The notes under the pieces: generated by a model
Told to the model about the DNA's origin: nothing
Seen by the model: the letters and a program-made list of their open reading frames with translations, nothing else
Databases searched by the model: none
Translations under genes and position numbers: made by a program
Part shown: positions 44,761 through 58,694 of the stretch, one piece after another
How positions within the stretch are numbered: the stretch's first letter is position 1
Layout: every line of letters starts with the position of its first letter
Source: Rutidosis leptorrhynchoides
Taxonomy: Eukaryota > Streptophyta > Magnoliopsida > Asterales > Asteraceae
Assembly: GCF_046630445.1 (NCBI RefSeq)
Contig: NC_092337.1
Span: forward strand, 369,166,001-369,230,000
Direction: 5' to 3'
DNA: 64,000 bases

Positions 44761-47700
44761 TGAAATGTCCCGTTCTTATTGATTAAAAACGTTCCATATT
44801 AATTGATTTCGTTGCGAGGTTTTGACCTCTATATGAGACGTTTTTCAAAGACTGCATTCATTTTTAAAACAAACCATAACCTTTATTTCATAGATAAAGG
44901 TTTTAAAAAGCTTTACGTAGATTATCAAATAATGATAATCTAAAATATCCTGTTTACACACGACCATTACATAATGGTTTACAATACAAATATGTTACAA
45001 CAAAATAAGTTTCTTGAATGCAGTTTTTACACAATATCATACAAGCATGGACTCCAAATCTCGTCCTTATTTAAGTATGCGACAGCGGAAGCTCTTAATA
45101 ATCACCTGAGAATAAACATGCTTAAAACGTCAACAAAAATGTTGGTGAGTTATAGGTTTAACCTATACATATCAAATCATAATAATAGACCACAAGATTT
45201 CATATTTCAATACACATCCCATACATAGAGATAAAAATCATTCATATGGTGAACACCTGGTAACCGACATTAACAAGATGCATATATAAGAATATCCCCA
45301 TCATTCCGGGACACCCTTCGGATATGATATAAATTTCGAAGTACTAAAGCATCCGGTACTTTGGATAGGGTTTGTTTGGCCCAATAGATCTATCTTTAGG
45401 ATTCGCGTCAATTAGGGTGTCTGTTCCCTAATTCTTAGATTACCAGACTTAATAAAAAGGGGCATATTCGATTTCGATAATTCAACCATAGAATGTAGTT
45501 TCACGTACTTGTGTCTATTTTGTAAATCATTTATAAAACCTGCATGTATTCTCATCCCAAAAATATTAGATTTTAAAAGTGGGACTATAACTCACTTTCA
45601 CAGATTTTTACTTCGTCGGGAAGTAAGACTTGGTCACTGGTTGATTCACGAACCTATAACAATATATACATATATATCAAAGTATGTTCAAAATATATTT
45701 ACAACACTTTTAATATATTTTGATGTTTTAAGTTTATTAAGTCAGCTGTCCTCGTTAATAACCTACAACTAGTTGTCCACAGTTAGATGTACAGAAATAA
45801 ATCGATAAATATTATCTTGAATCAATCCACGACCCAGTGTATACATATCTCAGTATTGATCACAACTCAAACTATATATATTTTGGAATTAACCTCAACC
45901 CTGTATAGCCAACTCCAACATTCACATATAGAGTGTCTATGGTTGTTCCGAAATATATATAGATGTGTCGACATGATAGGTCGAAACATGGTATACGTGT
46001 CTATGGTATCTCAAGATTACATAATATACAATACAAGTTGATTAAGTTATGGTTGGAATAGATTTGTTACCAATTTTCACGTAGCTAAAATGAGAAAAAT
46101 TATCCAATCTTGTTTTACCCATAACTTCTTCATTTTAAATCCGTTTTGAGTGAATCAAATTGCTATGGTTTCATATTGAACTCTATTTTATGAATCTAAA
46201 CAGAAAAAGTATAGGTTTATAGTCGGAAAAATAACTTACAAGTCATTTTTGTAAAGGTAGTCATTTCAGTCGAAAGAACGACGTCTAGATGACCATTTTA
46301 GAAAACATACTTCCACTTTGAGTTTAACCATAATTTTTGGATATAGTTTCATGTTCATAATAAAAATAATTTTATCAGAATAACAACTTTTAAATCAAAG
46401 TTTATCATAGTTTTTAATTAACTAACCCAAAACAGCCCGCGGTGTTACTACGACGGCGTAAATCCGGTTTTACGGTGTTTTTCGTGTTTCCAGGTTTTAA
46501 ATCATTAAGTTAGCATATCATATAGATATAGAACATGTGTTTAGTTGATTTTAAAAGTCAAGTTAGAAGGATTAACTTTTGTTTGCGAACAAGTTTAGAA
46601 TTAACTAAACTATGTTCTAGTGATTACAAGTTTAAACCTTCGAATAAGATAGCTTTATATGTATGAATCGTATAATGTTATGAACATCATTACTACCTTA
46701 AGTTCCTTGGATAAACCTACTGGAAAAGAGAAAAATAGATCTAGCTTCAACGGATCCTTGGATGGCTCGAAGTTCTTGAAGCAGAATCATGACACGAAAA
46801 CAAGTTCAAGTAAGATCATCACTTGAAATAAGATTGTTATAGTTATAGAAATTGAACCAAAGTTTGAATATGATTATTACCTTGTATTAGAATGATAACC
46901 TACTGTAAGAAACAAAGATTTCTTGAGGTTGGATGATCACCTTACAAGATTGGAAGTGAGCTAGCAAACTTGAAAGTATTCTTGATTTTATGTAACTAGA
47001 ACTTGTAGAATTTATGAAGAACACTTAGAACTTGAAGATAGAACTTGAGAGAGATCAATTAGATGAAGAAAATTGAAGAATGAAAGTGTTTGTAGGTGTT
47101 TTTGGTCGTTGGTGTATGGATTAGATATAAAGGATATGTAATTTTGTTTTCATGTAAATAAGTCATGAATGATTACTCATATTTTTGTAATTTTATGAGA
47201 TATTTCATGCTAGTTGCCAAATGATGGTTCCCACATGTGTTAGGTGACTCACATGGGCTGCTAAGAGCTGGTCATTGGAGTGTATATACCAATAGTACAT
47301 ACATCTAAAAGCTGTGTATTGTACGAGTACGAATACGGGTGCATACTAGTAGAATTGTTGATGAAACTGAACGAGGATGTAATTGTAAGCATTTTTGTTA
47401 AGTAGAAGTATTTTGATAAGTGTATTGAAGTCTTTCAAAAGTTTATAAATACATATTAAAACACTACATGTATATACATTTTAACTGAGTCGTTAAGTCA
47501 TCGTTAGTCGTTACATGTAAGTGTTGTTTTGAAACCTTTAGGTTAACGATCTTGTTAAATGTTGTTAACCCAATGTTTATAATATCAAATGAGATTTTAA
47601 ATTATTATATTATCATAATATTATCATGTATGAATATCTCTTAATATGATATATATACATTAAATGTCTTTACAATGATAATCGTTACATATATGTCTCG

Positions 47701-48012
47701 TTTAAAAATCATTAAGTTAGTAGTCTTGTTTTTACATATGTAGTTCATTATTAATATACTTAATGATATGTTTACTTATCATAGTATCATGTTAACTATA
47801 TATATATCCATATATATGTCATCATATAGTTTTTACAAGTTTTAACGTTCGTGAATCACCGGTCAACTTGGGTGGTCAATTGTCTATATGAAACATATTT
47901 CAATTAATCAAGTCTTAACAAGTTTGATTGCTTAACATGTTAAAAACATTTAATCATGTAAATATCAATCTCAATTAATATATATAAACATGGAAAAGTT
48001 CGGGTCACTACA
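44761..48012 (-). repeat. gypsy-A copy 1, 5' LTR (3252 bp)
   Basis: Collinear with 12041-15295, with TG...CA ends. On the minus strand a CCTTTATATCTAATCC block (near 47113-47130) followed by a pyrimidine-rich leader-like stretch is the likely core promoter; the same block is in the other LTRs. Confidence 0.95.
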
Positions 48013-48017
48013 CTCGT
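48013..48017. other. target-site duplication CTCGT (right) of gypsy-A copy 1
   Basis: Matches 12036-12040; see the left copy. Confidence 0.95.
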
Positions 48018-49267
48018 CACGTAAAACGTGGTGTCTTAACACCGCGACTAACCCACATTTTACACCACACAAATAAATATATTATATACATACACGTATA
48101 ATTATTCCACTCACCTTATCACTTCGGCGACAATTATATACTTCCGCAAGTTTCAAAGCAAAGTACCTAATACATTAAGTATCCAATCAACACACAACTA
48201 GTTGGACTAGACACCAACACTTAACACTTGTGCATTAAATGACCCAATTGCATTAAATGACCCATTTTAACCAAAACCGCCCATTCAAAGCTAAGACTTA
48301 TCATTAATCACTAAAAGCTAGTGATTCAAGTCCAATAACACCAACTAACACAAAATTGGGGTATTTCATACCCTTCTTGCCCAACTAGGTCAACCATTAC
48401 CCATTTTACTCATTTTAAAGTCAAGACCCACAATTGGGTCAAACTTGAACCCACTAACAATTCTTTCACTAACACATAAGTGTGTTAGTGATTTAACAAC
48501 ACAAATAACTCTACAATCACTAAAACACATGACTAAACCCTAGATTACAAACCTTAGGGTTTCCATACATCAAGTTCACCCAAAACCGCCCATTTAACCC
48601 TAAAATGGGTCTTACAAGCTTTAAATGAACAAACCCTAGCTACAAATTAAATTGAACTCAAAACTCGGAGTTAAAACTTACCAACACTACCAAATCATAG
48701 CTAGAGATGTAGGGAACAACTTTAAAACTTGGACTTAGGCAAGATTTGGTCTTCTTCTTCCCCAAAGTGATCTCTCTCACTTTAAAACTCTAACTCTCTC
48801 TCTAATTTAATTGTGTAGGTGAAAGAGTGTTAAATGTGTTTAGGATAAGCTTGGTATCAGCTTTTATGTCCTCAAACCGTCCATATAGTGAACAGACCAA
48901 AACACCCCCAAAACTAACCATTAAAAACGGTCAAAATGGTCAATTCAGCGACACCGTCGCGTTTCACGACAATCTGTTGCGGTTCGCGATACCCAAACGC
49001 GGTAAACCCTACTCGAACGAGACAATTCGCTCAGGTCAATAGATTTTTAATGCATCGCGTATTAGTTGTGTCCATCACGTATTGGTTGTGTCCATCACGT
49101 TTCACGATGGCCTGGGACGCGACTAGGCTGCTTGAAACGCGATGATTGCTCAGGTCACACCCAAGTGTCACAGTTTATGCCATTAAATTCGATCGCGGTT
49201 AATGCTAAACATGTAAGAGTTAAAATACGCACCTTGGACTATGTACGAGGAAAAACGGGATGTTACA
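48018..49267 (-). mobile_element. family-B LTR, right part (U3 side)
   Basis: Continues the LTR interrupted at 12040, starting with the fourth hairpin unit (48028-48056). It ends at 49267 with GGGATGTTACA, followed at once by ACTCTCCCCCACTT, the complement of the polypurine tract AAGTGGGGGAGAGT. The LTR is therefore the 3' LTR of a minus-strand element. Small reading frames near 48827-49317 have no domain. Confidence 0.75.
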
Positions 49268-50110
49268 ACTCTCCCCCACTTGATTCGGAGCGCGTCCTCG
49301 CGATCCAAGCCACATGACAAGCCGGAAGATGCACCAAAACAAACTCTTCGGGTTTCCACGTAAACTTGGAACCCTTTCGATGATGCCATTGGACCTTAAA
49401 AGTCCCCACCTCTTTGTTACGCAACATTTTAACCTTTTCATCAAGAATGGCTATCGGTTCTTCAACATATTCTAGCTTGTTATTTAGAGCAATCTCATCT
49501 AACGGCACCCAAATCGAGTCATCCGCAAGACACTTACGGAGATGAGAAACATGAAATGTGTTATTAATTCCCGCAAGCTCTTCGGGTAACTCTAGTCTAT
49601 AAGCAACCTCACCAACACGAGCCAAACTTTTGAAAGGCCCGATAAACCGAGGAGCTAACTCTCCTCGTTTTCGAAACCGAATAATACCTTTCCATGGCGA
49701 AACCTTAAGCATCACCATGTCGCCTCCTTGGAACTCAATCGGTCGCCTTCATTTATCGGCATAAGACTTTTTTCTATCTTGCGCCGCCTTAAGTCGAGCA
49801 CGAATCATCTCAATCTTACAATTCGTCTCCAAAACCAAATCGGTACTCCCAATTTCTCTTTGTCCCATTTCATCCCAACAAATAGGAGTTCGACACCTTC
49901 GCCCATAAAGCATCTCATACGGTGGCATTCCAATACTAGCATGATAGCTATTGTTGTACGAGAATTCCACCAAAGGTAAGTGCTCATCCCAACTACCACC
50001 GAAATCAATAACACACGCCCGTAAAATATCCTCCAATGTTTGATTCGTACGCTCAGTTTAACCGTCCGTTTGAGGATGATACGCCGTACTCATCTTCAAT
50101 TAAGTACCCA
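49268..50110 (-). pseudogene. family-B pol fragment 1 (integrase end)
   Basis: Encodes, with frameshifts, the integrase core end and C-terminal part: [40 protein letters not shown], then [30 protein letters not shown] and a terminal FKVQWHHRKGSKFTWKPEEF. There is a TAA at 50058-50060 where YHPQTDG-Q is expected and another near 50100. The upstream two thirds of pol is absent; the sequence switches to LTR-like DNA at about 50110. Confidence 0.9.
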
Positions 50111-50488
50111 GATTGTAATTCAATTAGAACTCAAAATTCGGAGTTAAAGCTTACCAACACTACCAAAATGTAGCTAGAAACTAGATGAACAACTTTAACG
50201 CTTGCACTTTAACTCGAAACAAGCTTCTTCTTTCTTTATTTGAGCTTTCTCTCTCTTAAATGGGTTCTCTCTCTAAAATTCAAGTGGATGGGATAAGGTT
50301 GGTGTGAGAGGAGTAAATGACACCTTGGAACTAATCTTGTGGCCTTAAATTCGTTCTCCAAGTGAAAATACCAAAATGCCCTTCTTTAATTTAATTAAAC
50401 AAGGGGTTTCCACCTGACGCCCGCCGCGCCGCGGCCCCATGCTGAAACAGAAGCCGCCAGCTTTTACCATTCGTACTTGGGTCTTATA
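50111..50488 (-). mobile_element. family-B-related LTR fragment
   Basis: Shares AACTCAAAATTCGGAGTTAA and CTTACCAACACTACCAAA with the LTR at 48650-48690 but is shorter and diverged. It has its own GC-rich patch CGCCCGCCGCGCCGCGGCCC (50420s) and ends CTTATA before a second ACTCTCCCCCACTT tract. It is only the U3 side of an LTR. Confidence 0.7.
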
Positions 50489-51332
50489 ACTCTCCCCCAC
50501 TTGACTCGGATTGCGTCCTCGTAATCCAAGCCGCATGACAAGCAGGAAGATACACCAAAACAAACTCTTCGGATTCCCATGTGAACTCGGAACCCTTTCG
50601 ATGATGCCATTGGACTTTAAAAGTCCTCACCTCCTTATTACGCAACATTTTGATCTTCTCGTTAAGAATGGCAATCGGTTCCTCCACATACTCTAACTTG
50701 TTATTCAACGAAATCTCATCTAACTGTACTCACGTCGAGTCATCTGCAAGACACTTACGGAGATGGGAAACATGGAATGTGTTATGAATCCCCGCAAGAT
50801 CTTCGGGCAACTCTAGTCTATAAGCAACCTCACCGACACGATCCAAGATCTTGAAAGGACCAATAAATCGGGGAGCTAACTTCCCCCGCTTTCGGAACCG
50901 TATAATACCCTTCAACGGTGAAACCTTAAGCATCACCATTTCCCCCTTTTTGGAACTCAATCAGTCGCCTTCGTTTATTGGCATAAGATTTTTGTCTACC
51001 TTGTGCCGCCTTTAATCGAGCCCGAATCATCTCAATTTTACTATTCGTCTGTAGAACCAAATTGGTACTCCCGATTTCCCTTTGTCCCACTTCACCCCAA
51101 CAAATAGGAGTTCGACACCTTCGCCCATAAAGCATCTCATATGGTGGCATTCCTATACTAGCGTGATAACTATTGTTGTACGAGAATTCCACCAAAGGTA
51201 AGTGCTCATCCCAACTACCACCGAAATCAATAACACACGCCCGTAAAATATCCTCCAATGTTTGATTCGTACGCTCAGTTTAACCGTCCGTTTGAGGATG
51301 ATACGCCGTGCTCATCTTCAATTGAGTACCCA
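50489..51332 (-). pseudogene. family-B pol fragment 2 (integrase end)
   Basis: Homologous to fragment 1 over its whole length, with the same domains: [68 protein letters not shown]. It has its own frameshifts and a TAA (51280-51282) at the same codon as fragment 1. It ends at the same pol position as fragment 1, to within a few bases, here against the A'-type LTR. Confidence 0.9.
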
Positions 51333-52464
51333 TATTGAAAGGGCCCGCTCATATTGATTATAAACGATTCACATTAGTTGATTTCATTGCGAGGTATTGA
51401 CCTCTATATGATACATTTTGTGAACATTGCATTCATTTTTAAAAGACAAACTTTTATTTCAACGAAAGTTAATGGGTATGCATACCATTTCAAATACATC
51501 CATTCTATACCAATTATAATTACGTTTCTCAAAATATAAATGATCTATCTGTCATTTAATTAATAACAATCTTTTTTAACTCGAATGATTTGAATGCAAC
51601 GTCTTTTGAAAATATGCCCCGAACGACTCCAAATAATATCTTTAACATGAGCAAATGCACAGCGGAAGATTTCTTTCATACCTGAGAATAAACATACTTA
51701 AAAGTGTCAACTAAAAGGTTGGTGAGTTCATAGATTTATCATAAACAATCATTTCAATAATTTTAATAGACCACAAGATTTCATTTATAAACAACATACA
51801 CAAATTCCGTGTATAAAAATCATTCATATGATAAGTTGCCTGGTAACCGACATTAACAAGACGTCAAAGTAATATCCCCCAGCATACAGGCCACACTCTC
51901 TATACTAATAATTCGAAGTACTAAAGCATTCCATTTTCCAGAATGGGGGGTGTTAGTGCCCGTAGATCTACCTTTAGGATTCGTGTCAATTAGGGTGTCT
52001 GTTCCCTAATTCTTAGGTTACCAGACTAAATAAATAATAGGGATATCTGGTATAACAATTTCATCATAGAATGTAGTTAAGTACTTGTGTCTATTTCGTT
52101 AAACATTTATAAAATCAGCGCATGTATTCTCAGCCCAAAAATATTTATAGTAAAAGCATTTAAAAAGGAGAAAATGAAACTCACGATACGATATTTTGTA
52201 GTAAAAATATGCATACGACTGAACTGAACAATGCAGGGTTGGCCTCGGATTCATGAACATATATCAAGTATATATATTAACACCTATAATAATATTTAAA
52301 CAAGTTTATATATTTATATTATTAATATACTTGTTATATTTATAACTTATATGTTATATTAATAAATAAATTAATTATATCTATTTATATATTTCAAATA
52401 AATAATTAATATTTATATATCAGATTCTTATTAAAGTATTTAAAAAATATATATATAATGTATT

Positions 52465-52467
<3 letters not shown>

Positions 52468-52532
<65 letters not shown>
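52468..52532. repeat. (AT)n microsatellite
   Basis: About 65 bp of nearly pure TA within the A'-type LTR. Confidence 0.95.
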
Positions 52533-52536
<4 letters not shown>

Positions 52537-52668
52537 TATATTAAAATATATTTATATATTATATGTAACTTAAATAATAATAACATTTATTTTAAAAATA
52601 ATAGCATGTAATCTTAATATAGTTATTATATATATTAAATATATTTTTATAAATATCATTTATTTGTT

Positions 52669-52670
52669 AA

Positions 52671-52725
<55 letters not shown>
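52669..52725. repeat. (AAT)n microsatellite
   Basis: About 57 bp of AAT units, surrounded by a further 400 bp of degenerate AAT-rich sequence. Confidence 0.95.
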
Positions 52726-52727
<2 letters not shown>

Positions 52728-53131
52728 AAAATAGTGATAGTAGTAATAATAATTAAATTTAATAATGAAAATAATAATTTTGATAATAATACTAGTCATT
52801 TTATTTATAGTAATAATAATAACATAATTATAATAAATTAATAATAATATTATTAATAACAATGATAATAATAATTATATTAATAATTCATTTAAATCAT
52901 AACTAAATTATAATTTTAATCATTCTCATAATAATATTAATGATAATAATAATGATAATAATAATATAATAATATAATAATTATAATAATTATAATAATA
53001 ATAATAACTATAATAATAATTTTATTAATAATAATTAATTATATTAATAATAATACTTCATTTAAATCATATCTTAATTATAATCTTTAATTCATAATCT
53101 TAACGTTAATAACAACTTAACCAAAAAAAAT

Positions 53132-53235
<104 letters not shown>

Positions 53236-54171
53236 TTATACCCTTATCATAATCATTTTTATGCATCATCATTATCATGTATCATACCATCATCATCATC
53301 TCGATCCATCAACACGATCATCATCATCGTCCCTTTCATTTCATGATCATCATCATAATCATATTATCATACACATCGTATCATAACATCATCGAAACCA
53401 TCATGTACATCACCATCATATTATCATGATCGTGAATCATAATCATAACCGTGACCATGTCATCATCATTGTTATCTGGGTTTTGTGACTGTTTATACAG
53501 AAAAACAGACAACGAGGAAACAGCAGCAAAACAGAAATGATAGTGAGTAGCAGGAGCAGTAGTATTTATGATGATGGTGACGGTTTGTGGTTTAAACAGA
53601 AACAGAAACAAACTGGTAGCAGTAGCAGCGATAGTTCAATGGTGCAGCTGCAGTAGCATCAACATGATGGTAGCGAAAACAGAAGCAACAGCAGTAGGTT
53701 TAATGGGGATGTTTTGGTGACGGATGAGCAGTAAACAGATAGGTTATAGCAGTGGCGAATAGTAGCAAGTGGTGGTGATTTAGTGGTCGAAAACAGCAGT
53801 AAAAAGAAACAGTTAGGTGGCGAGTTGGGCTGCAACAAATGGGCAGCAGTCCTTGGTGATCAAACATAAACCGTATCAGTAAGAAGGTCATTGGTTCGAT
53901 GGTGTTTGGTTGCGGTGTTTGTAGGTGGTCCGAAGGTGGGTTGAGGTGGTGAGTGAACTTGAACAGCAACCGGTGATGTTCAATGGTGAAGGTGATGGTG
54001 GAAGGTGTCATGTGGTTGTGATGGTGGTGATATGGGTTGATGTTTGTCCATGGTGTCGTTGAGCCGAAGGTTGAAGATGGTGAGATGTGGTGTCGAGTTA
54101 GTTCACAGAAACAAGAAAGAAAAAAGAAAAAAAGAAGGGTGGGTTTGGTGGTTGATCTAGTATGTAACATG

Positions 54172-54185
54172 TATATATATAATAG
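54172..54185 (-). promoter_or_regulatory. TATA-like box of the A'-type LTR
   Basis: CTATTATATATATAC on the minus strand, followed downstream by CCACCAAACCCACCC and a long CT-rich stretch as in LTR transcription starts. Placement is by pattern only. Confidence 0.35.
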
Positions 54186-54733
54186 ATTGGTGAAAAGAAA
54201 CAAGAAATGAAACAGGAGATGAGATAGATAGATGGTTCAGTTTAACAAACAAGTGGGAAGAAAAGAAAACAATTAGTATAATAATTCATATGTAAAACTA
54301 AAACGTGGAATTTAAACAATCAAATATAGTAATTTATCAATCATAAACATATAAGCAGCCTCATTCTTGTAATCTTCTACCGACAGTTTTTCACGAAATG
54401 CTATATCGTGCTCCGTTGTTAATCAGTAGTGGATAAAAGTATTTAGAAAAATCCCATATTTTTAAATTAAATATATTTAATTATTTTGATCTTTTAATGT
54501 GTAAAATCAATCATAAAAAGTTGATTGATTATTAGCGCTCAGTCCCAAGTAAAATATACGGAGTGTTAAACTTTAACAAATAGATCCTAAATTTATTTTT
54601 AATAAAGCTATAATTTATAAAACTTATTTTCGGATCAACGTTTATTTTTAAACTCACGTAAGTTCGTATTTAACTTACTTAATATCGATCGAATGACAAT
54701 TGAGTGTTACAGTCAATTACAAAATAAATTCAA

Positions 54734-54883
<150 letters not shown>

Positions 54884-55152
54884 TTAATATACTTCATTTA
54901 CAAATATAGATATGTTTTAAATAATAATTATTATATATTATTTTATTTTACATTTTTAATTCTGTAGTGACCCGAACTTTTTCATGATTATATATTAAAT
55001 GAAAACTATATTTGCATGATTAAATGTTTCCAACATGTTAAGCAATCAAACTTGTTAAGACTTGATTAATTGAAATGAGTTTCATGTAGACAATTGACCA
55101 CCCAAGTTGACCGACGATTCACGAACGTTAAAAACTTGTAAAAACTACATGA

Positions 55153-55153
<1 letters not shown>

Positions 55154-55230
<77 letters not shown>
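55154..55230. repeat. (AT)n expansion inside the copy-2 LTR
   Basis: About 77 bp of AT at the site where copy 1 (15077-15092) has a short AT run. The difference arose after the copies separated. Confidence 0.9.
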
Positions 55231-55232
<2 letters not shown>

Positions 55233-56082
55233 ATATATATGGTTAACATGAGATTATGATAAGTAAGTATCTTACTAAGTGTATTAACAATGAGTGATAT
55301 ACATAAAAATGAGATTTTTGAATTAAGAAACTCGAAACGATATATATAACGATTATCGTTATAACAACGTCTTACTAAATACATATGAATCATATTAAGA
55401 TATAGATACACTATGTTTAACATGATAAAATGATAATTAAGTATATCATTAAGTGTGTTAACAATGAACTACATATGTAAAAACAAGACTATTAACTTAA
55501 GGATTTCGAAACGAGACATATATGTAACGATTATCATTGTAACGACATTTTAATGTATATATATCATATTAAGATATATTCATACATCATAATATCATTA
55601 TAATGTAATAATTTAACATCTCATTAGATATAATAAACAATGGGTTAACAACATTAAATGAGATCATTAACTTAAAGGTTTCAAAACAACACTTACATGT
55701 AACGACTAACGATGACTTAACGACTCAATTAAAATGTGTATATACATGTAGTGTATTAAGATGTATTTGTACACTTTTGTAAGACTTCAAGACACATATC
55801 AAAGTACTTCTACTTAACAAAAATGCTTACAATTACATCCTCATTCATTTTCATCAACAATTCTACTCGTATGCACCCGTATTCGTACTCGTACAATACA
55901 CAGCTTCTAGATGTATATACTATTGGTATATACACTTAATGATCATATCTTTAGCAGCCCATGTGAGTCTTTAAACATTAGGGAACCATCATTTGGCAAC
56001 TAGCATGAAATATCTCACAAAATTACAAAAAATATTATAAATCATTCTTGAATTATTTACATGAAAACAAACTTACACATCC

Positions 56083-56090
56083 TTTATATC
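56083..56090 (+). promoter_or_regulatory. TATA-like box, gypsy-A copy 2 LTR
   Basis: CCTTTATATCTAATCC is followed about 30-50 bases later by pyrimidine-rich leader sequence (ACTTTCATTCTTCAATTTTC). The motif is conserved in both copy-1 LTRs. Pattern-based call. Confidence 0.4.
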
Positions 56091-58485
56091 TAATCCATAT
56101 ACCAACGACCAAAAACACCTACAAACACTTTCATTCTTCAATTTTCTTCATCTAATTGATCTCTCTCAAGTTCTATCTTCAAGTTCTAAGTGTTCTTCAT
56201 AAATTCTATAAGTTCTAGTTTCATAAAATCAAGAATACTCTCAAGTTTACAAGTCTACTTCCAAGCTTTCTAATCCATTTCAAGTGATCATCCAATCTCA
56301 AGAAATCTTTCTTATTTACAGTAAGATATCTTTCTAATTCAAGGTAATACTCTTATTTAAACTTTGGTTCAATTTCTATAACTATAACAATCTTATTTCG
56401 AGTGATAATCTTACTTGAACTTGTTTTCGTGTCATGATTCTACTTCAAGAACTTTCAAGCCATCCAAGAATCCTTTGAAGCTAGAGCAATTTTTTTCACT
56501 TCCAGTAGGTTTACCTACTAAACTTGATGTAGTAATGATGTTCATAACATCATTCGATTCATATATATACAACTATCTTATTCGAAGATTTGAACATGTA
56601 ACCACTAGAACATAGTTTAGTTAATTCTAAACTTGTTCGCAAATAAAGTTAATCCTTATAACTTGAAATTTAAAATCAACTAAACACATGTTCTATATCT
56701 ATATGATATGCTAACTTAATGATTTAAAACATGAAAACACGAAAAACACCGTAAAACCGAACATACGCCGTTGTAGTAACACTGCGGGCTATTTTGGGTT
56801 TGATAATTAAAGACTATGATAAACTTTGATTTAAAAGTTGTTCTTCTGGGAAAATGATTTTTCTTATGAACATGAAATTATATCCAAAAATCATGGTTAA
56901 ACTCAAAGTGAAAGTATTTTTTTCAAAATGGTCATCAAAATGTCGTTCTTTCGACAGAAATGACTACCTCTTTAAAAATGACTTGGAACCTGTATTTCTG
57001 ACTATAAAATTATACTTTTTCTGTTTAGTTTCATAAATATCAGTTCATTATGAAACCATAGCAACTTGAATCACTCAAAACGGATTTGAAACGAAGAAAT
57101 GACGGGTAAAACAAAATTGGATAAATTGGTAGTTTTAGCTACGAAAATTTTGTAACAAATCTAGACTAAACATATCCTAACTAATTTATATTGTATTATA
57201 CATATTATGTAATCTTGGGATACCATAGACACGTATACATTGTTTTGACATATCATATCGACCCATCTGATATATATATTTCGGAAAAACCATAGACACT
57301 CTATATGCAGTAATGTTTGAGTTAGCTATACAGGGTTGAGGTTGATTCCAAAATAATATATATACTTTGAGTTGTGTTCTAGCCTGAGACTTGTATACAC
57401 TGGGTCGTGGATTGATTCGATATAATATATATCGATTTATTTCAGTACATCTAACTGTGGACAACTAGTTGTAGGTTGCTAACGAGGACTGCTAACTTAA
57501 CAAACTTAAATCATAAAAACGTAATAAAAAATATTGTGAATATATTGAAATCATACTTTGATATATATGTACATATTTGTTATAGGTTCGTGAATCAACC
57601 AGTGGCCAAGTCTTATTTCCAACGAAGGAAATATATGTGAAAGTGAGTTATAGTACCACTTTTAAAATCTAATATTTTTTGGATGAGAATACATGCAGCT
57701 TTATAAATATTTTACAAAATAGACACAAGTATGCGAAACTACATTCTATGGTTGGATTATTAAACCGAATATTGCCCCTTCAAGTCTGGTAGCCTAAGAA
57801 TTAGGGAAATGACCCCTAATAGACGCGAATCCTAAAGATAGATCTATGGGCCTAACAAACCCCATTCTGGAATTTGGAATGCTTTAATACTTCGATTTAT
57901 ATGGTGATTGCGATTGCCAATTTTTGACATACTTGCGAGTATGCGGGGAATATTATATATGCATTATGTTAATGTCGGTTACCAGGTGTTCATCATAGAA
58001 TGATTTTTATACACTTGCGAGTGTAAGATTATTGAATAAATAAAATCTTGTGGTCTATTATATTAATTTGATAATATATAGGTTAAACCTATAACTCACC
58101 AACATTTTTATTGACGTTTTAAGCATGTTTATTCTCAAGTGATTATTAAGAGCTTCCGCTGTTGCATACTAAAATAAGGACAAGATTTGGAGTCCATGAT
58201 TGTATGATATTGTGTAAAAACTGTATTCAAGAAACTTATTTCGATGTAATATATTTTTACTGTAAACCATTATGTAATGGTCGTGTGTAAATGGTATATT
58301 TTAGATTATCATTATTTGATAATCTACGTAATGTTTTTTTAAAACCTTTATCGATAAAATAAAGGTTATGGTTGTTTTAAAAATGAATGCAGTATTTGAA
58401 AAACGTCTCATATAGAGGTCAAAATCTCGCGACGAAATCAATTAATATGGAACGTTTATAATCAATATGAATGGGACATTTCAGT

Positions 58486-58503
58486 TGGTATCCGAGCATT
58501 GTT
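58486..58503 (+). promoter_or_regulatory. primer-binding site, gypsy-A copy 2
   Basis: TGGTATCCGAGCATTGTT, two bases after the LTR end. It matches copies 1 and 3 in the first twelve bases. Confidence 0.75.
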
Positions 58504-58694
58504 CTTAGATAACCAGAAAATTTGCATTAGTGTCTCTTATCGAGTTTGTTAGGATGCATTAGTGAATCTGGACTTCGACTGTGTTTTCTTTAAAAATGAT
58601 TGCTGAATATTTTTTTTGTTGGAAACTACAAATTGTAACATGTAAATATTATGTGATATATTAATCTCTTAACATGTTTGATATTGTGTGATAG

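Larger units (their letters stand above)
12041..48012 (-). mobile_element. gypsy-A copy 1, complete Ty3/gypsy element with nested insertion
   Basis: On the minus strand the order is 5' LTR (48012-44761), primer site, acidic ORF, F-box ORF, internal PPT-like motif, gag, [copia array], protease-RT-RNase H-integrase, PPT, 3' LTR (15295-12041). Without the copia array the element is about 13.1 kb. The order RT-RNase H before integrase is that of Ty3/gypsy, and the C-terminal extension resembles a Tekay/Del-type chromovirus. By eye the two LTRs differ at roughly 35-40 sites in 3.25 kb, about 1.1-1.2%. Target duplication CTCGT. Confidence 0.93.
54963..58483 (+). repeat. gypsy-A copy 2, 5' LTR (3521 bp)
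   Basis: TGTAGTGACCCGAAC ... GGGACATTTCA. About 270 bp longer than the copy-1 LTRs. Part of the extra length is an (AT)n tract (55154-55230) where copy 1 has about eight AT units. Additional short insertions occur near 57900-58030. Confidence 0.95.

Noticed and set aside
53381..54203. 76- and 167-codon frames on the minus strand, the longer one Pro/His/Thr-rich
   Set aside because: They fall in ATC-rich and CT-rich leader sequence of the A'-type LTR, with low-complexity composition and no domain. A real protein cannot be excluded but is not supported.
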